A DNA stretch of 59,219 bases from assembly GCA_043760555.1 (NCBI GenBank), contig JAYUOW010000318.1, positions 1 through 59,219 on the forward strand, in the 5' to 3' direction. This DNA is from JANMDR01 sp043760555. Lineage in GTDB: Bacteria > Pseudomonadota > Gammaproteobacteria > Burkholderiales > Usitatibacteraceae. Position 1 is the stretch's first letter. Every line of letters begins with the position of its first letter. Below are positions 40,921 through 49,047 of this stretch, piece by piece. Under the pieces are notes generated by a model that was not told the DNA's origin, ran no database searches, and worked only from the letters and a program-made list of their open reading frames with translations. A program made the translations under genes and the position numbers.

Positions 40921-41606
40921 AATACAGCCGTCCGAACGCCCCTATTTACGCGCTTCTCCAGCCAGTTTAAAGCCAGAATTGACACCGATGTAAATAGTAA
41001 ATACAGTACAGCAGCAGCGACATAAAATGTAAATGGCTCGCGCGTAGCACCTGCCGCTTGCCCGGCTTTTTGCATCATGTCAGTCAAACCAATGACTGAT
41101 ACTAATGCGGTAGATTTGATGAGCACCAACCAATTATTACTAAAACCCGGCAAGGCATAGCGCACCATTTGCGGTAGCGTAATGCGAAAGAAAATTTTAC
41201 TGTTCGACATGCCATAAGCTAAACCCGCTTCGCGCTGTCCGGGTGGAATTGCCATCAGCGCGCCACGAAATGTTTCTGTTAAGTACGCACCAAAAATAAA
41301 GCCAATCGTGAGCACGCCAGCAACAAAAGGATTGATGTCGATAAAATCATCGTAGCCAAGCTTAGGCGCAAAGTGATTTACCGCCGTTTGCCCGCCATAA
41401 AAAATAAGCAGCATCAAAATTAAGTCCGGTACACCCCGAATTACCGTGGTGTAAACCGTAGCAATGCCGCGCGCAATGGGCGACTTCGACAACTTCATTG
41501 CCGCCCCCTGCAAGCCCAATATCACTGCAATAAGCAGCGAGCAAAAGGCCACGCTTAAGGTAATCAGCGCGCCTTCTAAAATACTGGGTAAATAACCGTG
41601 GAGCAT
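40917..41606 (-). CDS. aotQ: Arginine/ornithine ABC transporter permease AotQ
   Basis: 229 residues, HisQ-type permease: spans around 15-35, 55-75, 95-115 and 185-205, EAA loop REAGLAYGMSNSKIFFRITLPQMVRYALPGFSNNWL. The ATG at 41606 overlaps the TAA of aotJ (TAATG), indicating coupled translation. The last residues (LEKRVNRGVRTAVL) lie over a degenerate family A palindrome-like stretch (40930-40965). Confidence 0.92.
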   Translation of the reverse strand: MLHGYLPSILEGALITLSVAFCSLLIAVILGLQGAAMKLSKSPIARGIATVYTTVIRGVPDLILMLLIFYGGQTAVNHFAPKLGYDDFIDINPFVAGVLTIGFIFGAYLTETFRGALMAIPPGQREAGLAYGMSNSKIFFRITLPQMVRYALPGFSNNWLVLIKSTALVSVIGLTDMMQKAGQAAGATREPFTFYVAAAVLYLLFTSVSILALNWLEKRVNRGVRTAVL

Positions 41607-42460
41607 TATTTTTTAACTGTTAGCGGGGCGGGTGTGACTATTTTTGGCGGCATTACTTTGGCCTCAGTGATTGCATCGCCATACACGTCAAAATCAAAAT
41701 ACTTGTTTTGCAACCTTAGGTATTCACCGTTGGCGCGAATAGCTTTTAGGGCGGTATTAAACTTATCGCGCAGCACGGCATCATTTTTACGCATCGCCAC
41801 ACCCGCGCCTAGGCCGAAGTATTTTTCGTCTTTAAACAAGGGACCAAAAAAACCAAATGCTTTGCCCTGTGGCGTTTTCAAAAAACCATCGTTAGCCGCT
41901 ACGGAATCGACAAAAAGTGCATCTACACGGCCTGCGACCAAATCTAAAAATGCCTCGTCCTGCTTAGCGTAGCGTTTAATTTCCGAATCCTTATATAGCT
42001 CGGTTACGTAACGGTCTTGCGTGGTGGTGCGCTGCACGCCAATTTTTTTACCCTTCAACGCGGCCGGTGTCGCTTCAAGCTTGACGCCGTTTTTAGCGAC
42101 AAACCGTGCCGGGGTTTGGTAATATTTATCGGAAAACGCAACTTGCTTTTTGCGCTCATCGGTAATGCTCATGCTAGCGATAATGGCGTCAAATTTGCGC
42201 GCATTTAGCGCTGGGATCATACCGTCCCAATCTTGCTGCGCCAGCACGCATTCGGCTTTCATTTCGGCGCAAAGTGCGTTGGCCATATCGATATCAAAGC
42301 CTTTCAATTTGCCATCGGTACCAAGCTGGCTAAACGGTGGGAAGGCACCTTCAACACCGATGCGGATTTTTTTCCAGTCTGGGGCTTGCGCAGACGCTAC
42401 GGCTGTCGTCATCACTAATGCTGCAGCCAATATTACTTTAACGTATCGGTTTGATTTCAT
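41606..42460 (-). CDS. aotJ: Arginine/ornithine periplasmic binding protein
   Basis: 284 residues with a signal peptide (VILAAALVMTTAVASAQA|PDWK). Typical type-II solute-binding protein of the LAO/HisJ group: IRIGVEGAFPPFSQLGTDGKLKGFDIDMANALCAEMKAECVLAQQDWDGMIPALNARKFDAIIASMSITDERKKQVAFSDKYYQTPARFVAK. Binds arginine or ornithine in the periplasm and delivers it to AotQMP. It follows the cyanophycinase gene by 33 bases, so both may lie on one transcript. Confidence 0.92.
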   Translation of the reverse strand: MKSNRYVKVILAAALVMTTAVASAQAPDWKKIRIGVEGAFPPFSQLGTDGKLKGFDIDMANALCAEMKAECVLAQQDWDGMIPALNARKFDAIIASMSITDERKKQVAFSDKYYQTPARFVAKNGVKLEATPAALKGKKIGVQRTTTQDRYVTELYKDSEIKRYAKQDEAFLDLVAGRVDALFVDSVAANDGFLKTPQGKAFGFFGPLFKDEKYFGLGAGVAMRKNDAVLRDKFNTALKAIRANGEYLRLQNKYFDFDVYGDAITEAKVMPPKIVTPAPLTVKK

Positions 42461-42493
42461 GAGTTTGAGCCTTTAAAAATGAGCGTTAGTCTG

Positions 42494-43777
42494 TTAGTCT
42501 TTAACGTGTGCAGTGGCAATGGGTGCATACAAAGGCAACTTTATTTGTACTGGCGTAATATCCAAATAAATGTTTGCCACGGTATAGCGCTCACCACCCG
42601 CACCGGAATTGAAGTATCCCAGACTATTTGCGCCTTTGCTAAATATAAACTCGAAACCAAGCTCAGGCCGCTTATCCGCTGCCGCTTTTGGGTTAAACGC
42701 CAATGCAACAATGCGCGTTTGTTTGTTATCAATTAAATTGCTCATCACCGTGTAGATGGTGTTGTCACCCAAGATGGCAGGATAAAAGGTGTCATCACTA
42801 AAATAGGGTTTGAAATTAGCGGCGCTCGGATCAATTTTGGACCCGCTTAATTTAGCGGCAGATGGCGTGAGCACGCCTGTTGCGTAGTCGTATTTGTCGC
42901 CAGCGTCTAAGTAGGTGATTTTGGCGTTTTTCACATTAAATTCAGCAATCGTTTTGTCATGCTTCGCATCGCGGAGATCCGCGAAAATAGCGCCTTTAGC
43001 GCCAATTACTTCAATGCTTGTGCCCCGAATAACGGCCGCTGAATTTTCTTCAACACCTAGGCCGATTTTGTTGTTTGCTGTTTGCATGGCAGGCAATAAG
43101 CGCCCCAACCTGCCGCGCTTTAAAAAATGCTGATCCAAGAATAGTTCCGCACCCGCAAAACCCAAGCCCACATTTAATTCACGCTCGTTGCCTACGCCAC
43201 CCATACGCGCACCAAACTTCATTACATCCAGTACATCGGGGGCATCGCGAAACATGGTTTTGCTCATCATCGCAGCCCCCGCACTGGTGCCCGCCACAAC
43301 ACCGCCCTTATCAAACACGCTCCAAATGGCTTCCAGCACCGGCGTGCGGCTGCCGTCAGCATTTAGCAATGCTTGAGTGATGCGTTCTTGCGAACCGCCT
43401 GAAAAAAACACGCCTTGGCTTTCGCGCACTTTACGCACCAGCGTCGGGCTGCGCGCTGCCGTTTTATAGCTTACTTGGGATGCAGATTCTTTTAGCATTG
43501 GCGCAACTGGAATGTGTTCAGCCACCGCGCCATGTTTGGTTAGTGATGCAATAATCGACTGCGCGGATTTTTCAGGATTATCGGCTGCCGTCGCAAACAC
43601 CGCGAATTTACTGCCTTTGCCGCCTGCTAAGGCAACAATACGCGACCACACCGCATCGTTGTCCGCAGCCAGCGCGCCACCGATAGGCACAGCAAATCCG
43701 GCTGCGGTAGCGACCAAAGATTGGCATACGCCAATTGCCACCACGCAGAGAAATAAAAAAATGTTTTTGAATCGCAT
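42494..43777 (-). CDS. Secreted cyanophycinase (peptidase S51 family)
   Basis: 427 residues from ATG 43777, opening with a signal peptide (NIFLFLCVVAIGVCQSLVATAA|G). S51 hallmarks: GFAVPIGGALAADNDAVW, FFSGGSQERI and the nucleophile elbow VAGTSAGAAMMS, with LGFAGAELFLDQHFLKRGRLGRLL after it, as in extracellular cyanophycinases (CphE/CphI-type). Cyanophycinase cuts multi-L-arginyl-poly-L-aspartate into beta-Asp-Arg dipeptides. As first gene ahead of aotJQMOP-argR, it links polymer digestion to arginine import. The ribosome binding site is weak; ArgR-type half-sites lie ~220 bases upstream. Confidence 0.88.
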   Translation of the reverse strand: MRFKNIFLFLCVVAIGVCQSLVATAAGFAVPIGGALAADNDAVWSRIVALAGGKGSKFAVFATAADNPEKSAQSIIASLTKHGAVAEHIPVAPMLKESASQVSYKTAARSPTLVRKVRESQGVFFSGGSQERITQALLNADGSRTPVLEAIWSVFDKGGVVAGTSAGAAMMSKTMFRDAPDVLDVMKFGARMGGVGNERELNVGLGFAGAELFLDQHFLKRGRLGRLLPAMQTANNKIGLGVEENSAAVIRGTSIEVIGAKGAIFADLRDAKHDKTIAEFNVKNAKITYLDAGDKYDYATGVLTPSAAKLSGSKIDPSAANFKPYFSDDTFYPAILGDNTIYTVMSNLIDNKQTRIVALAFNPKAAADKRPELGFEFIFSKGANSLGYFNSGAGGERYTVANIYLDITPVQIKLPLYAPIATAHVKD

Positions 43778-43889
43778 AATTGTCAGTGGGCAAAAAACGG
43801 TAGTAAAAAAGAGCTGCTCGAATCCGAAGCCGCAGTGTGTCACACCTAGGCGTGGCACGGTGCATCACCACAATGAATGTGTAATTTGG

Positions 43890-44055
43890 CGTCGCATTCC
43901 GATAAACCCGCCACCCATCGCAGCGCGCACCAAAACCGCGCAACACGCATCGGTTTGGTGCGCGCCACGATTCAAGAATCGACCACGTTGCATTTTTGCG
44001 ACAGTTCAATGCGCCACTTGTCAGTTTTGCGACGCCAAGTTGTAGTGAAGCGACG
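43890..44055. promoter_or_regulatory. Cluster of ArgR-type half-sites between cyanophycinase and TonB receptor
   Basis: On the minus strand: CGTCGC-TTCACTAC-AA (44055-44040) and CGTCGC-AAAACTGA-CA (44034-44019), starting exactly 21 bp apart, plus TGTCGC-AAAAATGC-AA (44003-43988), a perfect consensus match. On the plus strand CGTCGC-ATTCCGAT-AA occurs at 43890-43905. The 21-bp period equals TGTCGC-N8-AA-N5 of pseudomonad ArgR. They sit between the divergent cyanophycinase/aot operon and the TonB receptor gene. A 12-bp palindrome GATTCAAGAATC (43969-43980) is also present. Confidence 0.6.
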
Positions 44056-44086
44056 CGTAATTAAAAGACGGGTATTTTTTCAAAAC

Positions 44087-44115
44087 TTGAGTGGCTACAC
44101 TGCACTCTGAATAAA
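44087..44115 (+). promoter_or_regulatory. Possible promoter of the TonB receptor gene
   Basis: TTGAGT (44087-44092), 17 bp, AATAAA (44110-44115), about 85 bases ahead of the receptor start at 44201 and downstream of the ArgR-type half-site cluster. Confidence 0.4.
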
Positions 44116-44200
44116 AGTTTGCTCGGCCGCCACACATATGGGGCGGACAAACGGCTGGACACCACTCACTTTCCGAACATTTTTTGGGAGCATCAAACAA

Positions 44201-46933
44201 ATGAATCATCGTCACCATGTTTCTTCAGCCGCCGGTACGCCTAAGTTTAACCACAAGCTTTGCGCCGTCGCCGTAGCAGCCGCTATCGCCGTTGTTTCGC
44301 AAACCAGCTTTGCGCAAACCCCCGCCCCCGTTGACGCAATTCCGGCCAAACCTGTCGCCCAAAAAGTAGAGCGTATTGAAATTACTGGCTCCTCCATTAA
44401 ACGTATTGAAGGCGAAACTTCCCTTCCGGTACAAGTTATCAAAAAAGAAGATATCGAACGCACCGGTGCGACCACTGCTGCCGAGTTACTGACTAAAATT
44501 TCCGCCAGTGCCGCTGCGCTAACAGACGGCGCAAGTTTTTCAGACATCGCGGGTCAACGCGGCTTTAGCGGCGCAAATTTGCGCGGCATCGGTGTTTCAT
44601 CGACCTTGATTTTGCTAAACGGTCGCCGCGTTGCAAACTTTGCTTCACCTGGCAGCGCTAGCGGTGTTGATTTAAATGCGATTCCTTCAGCAGCCATTGC
44701 CCGCGTAGAAGTGCTAAAAGACGGCGCGTCAGCCATTTATGGCACAGACGCCATCGGCGGCGTAATTAACTTTATTACCAATACCGACTACCAAGGCTTT
44801 GATGCATCTGCTTATGCATCCAACACCCAACACGGCGGCGCAGGTAAGAATATTTATACCGTATCGGGCGGCATCGGCAGCCTAAGCCGCGAAGGTTTCA
44901 ATGTATTTGGCGTACTTGATTATTCGGAGACCAAAACCTTGCGCTCCACCCAGCGCAAATGGATTGGCTCGGTTTTTCAACCGGACATTAACCTAGACGT
45001 TGGAAGCTCCAACACCTACCCGGCCAATGCCCGTCTTACTCGCGCCAACGGTTCAGCTACCGGCTCGCGCTTTAACCCGTCCGCACCTAACTGCAACCCA
45101 CCCGCCACTATTTTTGCACCTACTAGCTTTGTTGGTTCCAGAGCCTGTTTGTACGATTACATGCAAGATACCGAAATTTTCCCGGCCTCCGAGCGTATTT
45201 CAGCCATGACCCGCGCGCAATATGTGGTGAATGCTGACCATACTTTGTTTGGCGAATATTTGTACAGCAACACCAACACCACTTACCGTATTTCTCCACT
45301 CACCGTGACCAATTTGAACTACCCCGGCAATGGAAAATACTATCCCGTATTGCCAAACGTAACAGGCCCACTACGTTTGAATCTACGTCTGACTGAAGCG
45401 GGTGGGCGTACCAACGAAGTGGAAGCTACCACCGAGCGTTTAGTGTTAGGTGCTAAGGGCGTTGTAGCGGGGTGGGATTACGATGCTGGCGTAAACATTA
45501 GCCAAAGCCGTGTGGTGGATTCATACGTCAATGGTTATGTAGCCACTGCACCGTTTGACACCGCATTTTTAACTGGCAATATCAACCCCTTCGGACCATC
45601 AGATGCGGCTGGATTAGCGTTATTAAACAGCACAAAAATTAGCGACAAAGCCCGTGATTCAAAAGGCAAAACGGAGATGGTTGACATCAAGGCATCGCGT
45701 CCACTGTTTGATTTGAGCGGTGGCGATGCGTCCCTTGCGCTAGGCTTGGAAGTACGTCGCGAATCGCTTAGATTCACACCTTCAACCTTACTTGCGGCAG
45801 GCCAAATTCGCGGCGACGGTGCGGCCGTTGGCTTTACCGGCAAGCGTGACGTAAACGCCATGTACGCCGAAATGAATTTACCCTTCACCAAAGCGCTCGA
45901 AGCCCAAGTAGCGTTGCGTTACGATGATTACAGCGATGCGGGTAGCAGCACCAATCCAAAGTTTGGCTTACGCTATGTGCTCAGCAAACAAGTGCTATTC
46001 CGCACTTCCTACAGCACCGGTTTTCGCGCACCAAGCTTGGCTGATTTATATGCGCCATCACGTACCGGTCAAACCAATGGTATCTACAATGATCCATTAG
46101 GTTGTATCGTACGCGGCACGATTAACAACACTAACAACCCTGATTATTGCGGCATTCAGCCAAGCAAACTTACCGGCGGCAATGCGGACTTGAAGCCAGA
46201 AAAATCAAAGCAATTTTCGATCGGCACCGCCTTTGAACCGAACAGTCTATTAAGTGGCACATTTGATTATTGGGCGATTGAAAAGACTGATGTAATTTCA
46301 TCACCTGAAGGTGTGTTGTTTACCGATCCAGTACGCTTTGCGCAGTTTTTTAACCGTGCACCGGCTGATGCCACATTGGGCGGCATACCGGGCTTCATTA
46401 ACTCGATTGATTCCCGTCTACGCAACTTCTCAGCCTTGAAAACAACTGGTTTTGACGTGTCCGCAGATATTCGTTTGCCCAAAAACGAACTGGGTAAATT
46501 TGGGGTGAGCTTGAACGGTACTTATGTGTTGACCTATAAAACCCAAGCTGGTTCCGGCGCTGAATTTACCAATGGCGTAGGCGTTTTTGTAAACGATCAA
46601 ATTGTGCAACGCTGGCGTCATACCTTGGCGTTTAACTTTGATCGCGGCCCGTTTGCAGCAACGCTCACACAAACGTTCTACCTAGGCTATAAAGATCAAA
46701 ATAAGCTGCAAGACGGCAGCACGCGTAACGTAGAAAATTATCAGTTGTGGGATTTAACAGGTTCATATCGCTTTAGCCCTAACTTCCGGATTCGCGGCGG
46801 AATAAAAAACGTAGCTGATGCCAATCCACCGAAATCAAACCAAGTGTATTTCTTCTTGGCCGGTTACGATCCAAGCTACACTGATCCGCGCGGCCGTACC
46901 TACTTTGCGAGTGCCAATTACTCGTTTAAGTAA
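44201..46933 (+). CDS. TonB-dependent outer-membrane receptor
   Basis: 910 residues from ATG 44201 (TTGGGAG upstream); the longer frame from 44138 has no initiation signal. Signal peptide AVAVAAAIAVVSQTSFAQ; TonB-box-like VERIEITGSSIKR; plug domain with GQRGFSGANLRGIGVSSTLILLNGRRVA and DLNAIPSAAIARVEVLKDGASAIYGTDAIGGVINF. C-terminal barrel of ~650 residues ending in YFASANYSFK with terminal aromatic strand. The plug belongs to the large-substrate TBDR group often used for peptides or glycans. Divergent from the cyanophycinase/aot operon, so uptake of polymer fragments or Asp-Arg dipeptides is the likely cargo (inference). Confidence 0.9.
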   Translation: MNHRHHVSSAAGTPKFNHKLCAVAVAAAIAVVSQTSFAQTPAPVDAIPAKPVAQKVERIEITGSSIKRIEGETSLPVQVIKKEDIERTGATTAAELLTKISASAAALTDGASFSDIAGQRGFSGANLRGIGVSSTLILLNGRRVANFASPGSASGVDLNAIPSAAIARVEVLKDGASAIYGTDAIGGVINFITNTDYQGFDASAYASNTQHGGAGKNIYTVSGGIGSLSREGFNVFGVLDYSETKTLRSTQRKWIGSVFQPDINLDVGSSNTYPANARLTRANGSATGSRFNPSAPNCNPPATIFAPTSFVGSRACLYDYMQDTEIFPASERISAMTRAQYVVNADHTLFGEYLYSNTNTTYRISPLTVTNLNYPGNGKYYPVLPNVTGPLRLNLRLTEAGGRTNEVEATTERLVLGAKGVVAGWDYDAGVNISQSRVVDSYVNGYVATAPFDTAFLTGNINPFGPSDAAGLALLNSTKISDKARDSKGKTEMVDIKASRPLFDLSGGDASLALGLEVRRESLRFTPSTLLAAGQIRGDGAAVGFTGKRDVNAMYAEMNLPFTKALEAQVALRYDDYSDAGSSTNPKFGLRYVLSKQVLFRTSYSTGFRAPSLADLYAPSRTGQTNGIYNDPLGCIVRGTINNTNNPDYCGIQPSKLTGGNADLKPEKSKQFSIGTAFEPNSLLSGTFDYWAIEKTDVISSPEGVLFTDPVRFAQFFNRAPADATLGGIPGFINSIDSRLRNFSALKTTGFDVSADIRLPKNELGKFGVSLNGTYVLTYKTQAGSGAEFTNGVGVFVNDQIVQRWRHTLAFNFDRGPFAATLTQTFYLGYKDQNKLQDGSTRNVENYQLWDLTGSYRFSPNFRIRGGIKNVADANPPKSNQVYFFLAGYDPSYTDPRGRTYFASANYSFK

Positions 46934-46966
46934 AGCTCTACAAGTAGAAAATAGCAGTACAACCAA

Positions 46967-46997
46967 CCCCGTTTGGCTCGCGCCAAACGGGGTTTTT
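46967..46997 (+). terminator. Rho-independent terminator of the TonB receptor gene
   Basis: Perfect 10-bp stem CCCCGTTTGG / CCAAACGGGG, 6-nt loop, then TTTTT, 34 bases after the stop. Confidence 0.9.
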
Positions 46998-47000
46998 ACA

Positions 47001-47032
47001 TTGAGGGGTACGCAGATTGCCAATACCCCTTA
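47001..47032. repeat. Palindromic repeat family B, short degenerate copy
   Basis: TTGAGGGGTACGCAGATTGCCAAT followed by ACCCCTTA; it keeps the GGGGT...ACCCC ends and the GCCAATA centre of the family seen at 22657 and 28041. Confidence 0.5.
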
Positions 47033-47052
47033 ATACAATTGAAAAATACCCA

Positions 47053-47116
47053 TGTCGCAAAACCAACATTTCATGTCGCTTTTGAAGCGACCTGTTTTTA
47101 TAACTAGGCCTATATT
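47053..47116 (+). promoter_or_regulatory. Tandem ArgR-type half-sites and -10 box before the second cyanophycinase
   Basis: TGTCGC-AAAACCAA-CA-TTTCA (47053-47073) is followed directly by TGTCGC-TTTTGAAG-CG (47074-47089): direct repeats at exactly 21 bp, the period of the pseudomonad ArgR consensus TGTCGC-N8-AA-N5. A -10-like TATATT (47111-47116) follows with 21 bases between half-site end and -10, the same distance as in front of astC. Confidence 0.65.
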
Positions 47117-47200
47117 TAGTTAGCGATTCAAAACACTAATTGCACAGCCGTGCTGCAACGCAGCATTTTGTAAAAATAAACCTTTAAAGTGGATAAAAAT

Positions 47201-48871
47201 ATGCACAACCTAGTTGGCAAAATAACAAACACCCTTCATCGTAGTTTAGGCGTTTTGAGCATGGGGCTTGTTACCGCTGCGTTCGCCGCCTCGTCATCCT
47301 TAGCGGCATGTCGCACGGCCGAGCTCGAACCTAATAATAGCGATACCGCAGCCAATATCGACGTGTGTGCGGGCACAGCCATTAGCGGCAGTATTAGCAA
47401 TGCCGCTGATTTCGATTGGTACAAGCTTAACGTGACTGCACCCGGTACTATTTCCATCAGCTTAAGCCACGCCGCAGGCATCGACCTTGACTGGTTTTTG
47501 TACCCTGCTACTGGCAGCTATATTGCCTACGCCTCAACGTCTGCTAACCCTGAAACCGGCAGCAAAGCCGTGACCGCTGCGGGCACTTACTATATTCGAG
47601 TAAAAAACTATTCCGGTTCGGGCACTTACAACCTAACTGTCTCCGGCCCAATCGCTGCAGGCGGTGGCAGTGGCGGCTTACCCGCACCTACTTTTGGCAC
47701 CTTTAGTGTTCTCGCCAAAAACCCCGGAGATGCCCCATTTACGGCCACCTCCCCCACTAGCAATAGCAGCGGTGCATTCACTTTTAGCAGCAGCAATACG
47801 GCAGTTGCTACCGTTTCTGGTAGCACCATTACGGTTGTGGCTGCGGGCACGTCGACCATCACTGCAAACCAAGCGGCCACCACAACCTTCGCGGCTGGTA
47901 GCACTGCCGCAACGCTCACCGTGGGTACTGCAGCATGGCCTTGCACCTTGCCTGCTGGTGTGAATTTAGGCAAAGTTGGTAGCGCAACCGATGTATCGCC
48001 AGCGACCATGGGCGGGTTTGTGCTCATGGGCGGGGGTGCGGATGTAGACGCCGCAATTGCGTGGATGATTAGCAAATCTGGCGGCGGCGATGCGGTGGTG
48101 TTACGGTCAACCGGCACCAATGGCTACAACAGCTATATCCAAGGCTTGGGCACGTTAAATTCGGTGCAAACACTGTTGATTGACAACGCAATCGAAGGCG
48201 ACAATGCCTGCGTAGGCGAAACCATTAAACGTGCGGAAATGGTATTTATTGCGGGCGGAAATCAGCAAAATTATGTTGATTATTTTAAAGGCAAAGCCGT
48301 TGGTACAGCGCTTAATCATTTAATCAACACTAAAAAAGCGCCGATTGGCGGCACCAGTGCCGGCATGGCAATACTGGGTCAGCACTACCATCCGGGCGGC
48401 GCTGCTGATGATTCCTCTTCCCTGAGCAACCCCACCGCTGTTGCCATCGGCAATAACTTCTTGGGCGCTGCCTTGCTCAATAATGTCGTCACCGATACCC
48501 ATTTTAGTCAGCGCACACGCCAGGCACGCCTCACCGCGATGTTAGCCAGCACCATTTACAACTTCGGTGTGACGTGGCAAAACGTACGCGGCATCGCCTG
48601 TGATGAAGCCACTGCCTACGCATTAGATGCGAATGGCAGCGGCAAGGTATTTGGCAGTAACGCCTGCTTCTTTGTTAAACCCACGGGCGCGCCAGAAACC
48701 CTTACCGCAAACACCGCACTTACATGGAATCGCAATTTTTTAGCGCTCAATGTGTATCGTGTAGCTGGCACCGCCATAGGTACCAACACGTTCAACATGA
48801 CCACATTTACCGGCACCGGCGGCACTACACAGGCTTGGTCGGCTTCTAATGGAACCTTCACTATTAGATAG
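47201..48871 (+). CDS. Secreted cyanophycinase with N-terminal PPC and Ig-like domains
   Basis: 556 residues from ATG 47201; a GTG 12 bases upstream is an alternative. Signal peptide (SMGLVTAAFAASSSLAA). Residues ~40-148 are a bacterial pre-peptidase C-terminal (PPC) domain (AELEPNNSDTAANIDVC, DFDWYKLNV, GTYYIRVKNYSGSGTYNLTVSG). Residues ~160-240 are a Big_2-like domain (FTFSSSNTAVATVSGSTITVVAAGTSTITANQ). From ~250 an S51 cyanophycinase domain: GGFVLMGGGADVDAAI, MVFIAGGNQQNYVDYF, GGTSAGMAILGQ nucleophile elbow, LNNVVTDTHFSQRTRQARL. The PPC domain normally helps secretion or cell-surface binding. Upstream lie tandem ArgR-type half-sites; a strong terminator follows. Confidence 0.88.
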   Translation: MHNLVGKITNTLHRSLGVLSMGLVTAAFAASSSLAACRTAELEPNNSDTAANIDVCAGTAISGSISNAADFDWYKLNVTAPGTISISLSHAAGIDLDWFLYPATGSYIAYASTSANPETGSKAVTAAGTYYIRVKNYSGSGTYNLTVSGPIAAGGGSGGLPAPTFGTFSVLAKNPGDAPFTATSPTSNSSGAFTFSSSNTAVATVSGSTITVVAAGTSTITANQAATTTFAAGSTAATLTVGTAAWPCTLPAGVNLGKVGSATDVSPATMGGFVLMGGGADVDAAIAWMISKSGGGDAVVLRSTGTNGYNSYIQGLGTLNSVQTLLIDNAIEGDNACVGETIKRAEMVFIAGGNQQNYVDYFKGKAVGTALNHLINTKKAPIGGTSAGMAILGQHYHPGGAADDSSSLSNPTAVAIGNNFLGAALLNNVVTDTHFSQRTRQARLTAMLASTIYNFGVTWQNVRGIACDEATAYALDANGSGKVFGSNACFFVKPTGAPETLTANTALTWNRNFLALNVYRVAGTAIGTNTFNMTTFTGTGGTTQAWSASNGTFTIR

Positions 48872-48897
48872 TCTCCAAAGTCCTAAAACCTGATTAC

Positions 48898-48926
48898 GCC
48901 ACTGCAACAATGCAGTGGCTTTTTTT
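48898..48926 (+). terminator. Rho-independent terminator of the second cyanophycinase gene
   Basis: Perfect 9-bp stem GCCACTGCA / TGCAGTGGC with a 4-nt loop ACAA, then seven T residues, 26 bases after the stop. Confidence 0.95.
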
Positions 48927-49047
48927 CGTCTACCGTCGAACCTAACCCAAGTTATTTTGCGCTTTAAGTTGAATAAACCGAGCGACAAGGTTATGCTTAC
49001 AGGTTGCCCGAAATTATCGGGCGTAACTGTGAAAATAGCTGCTATTT

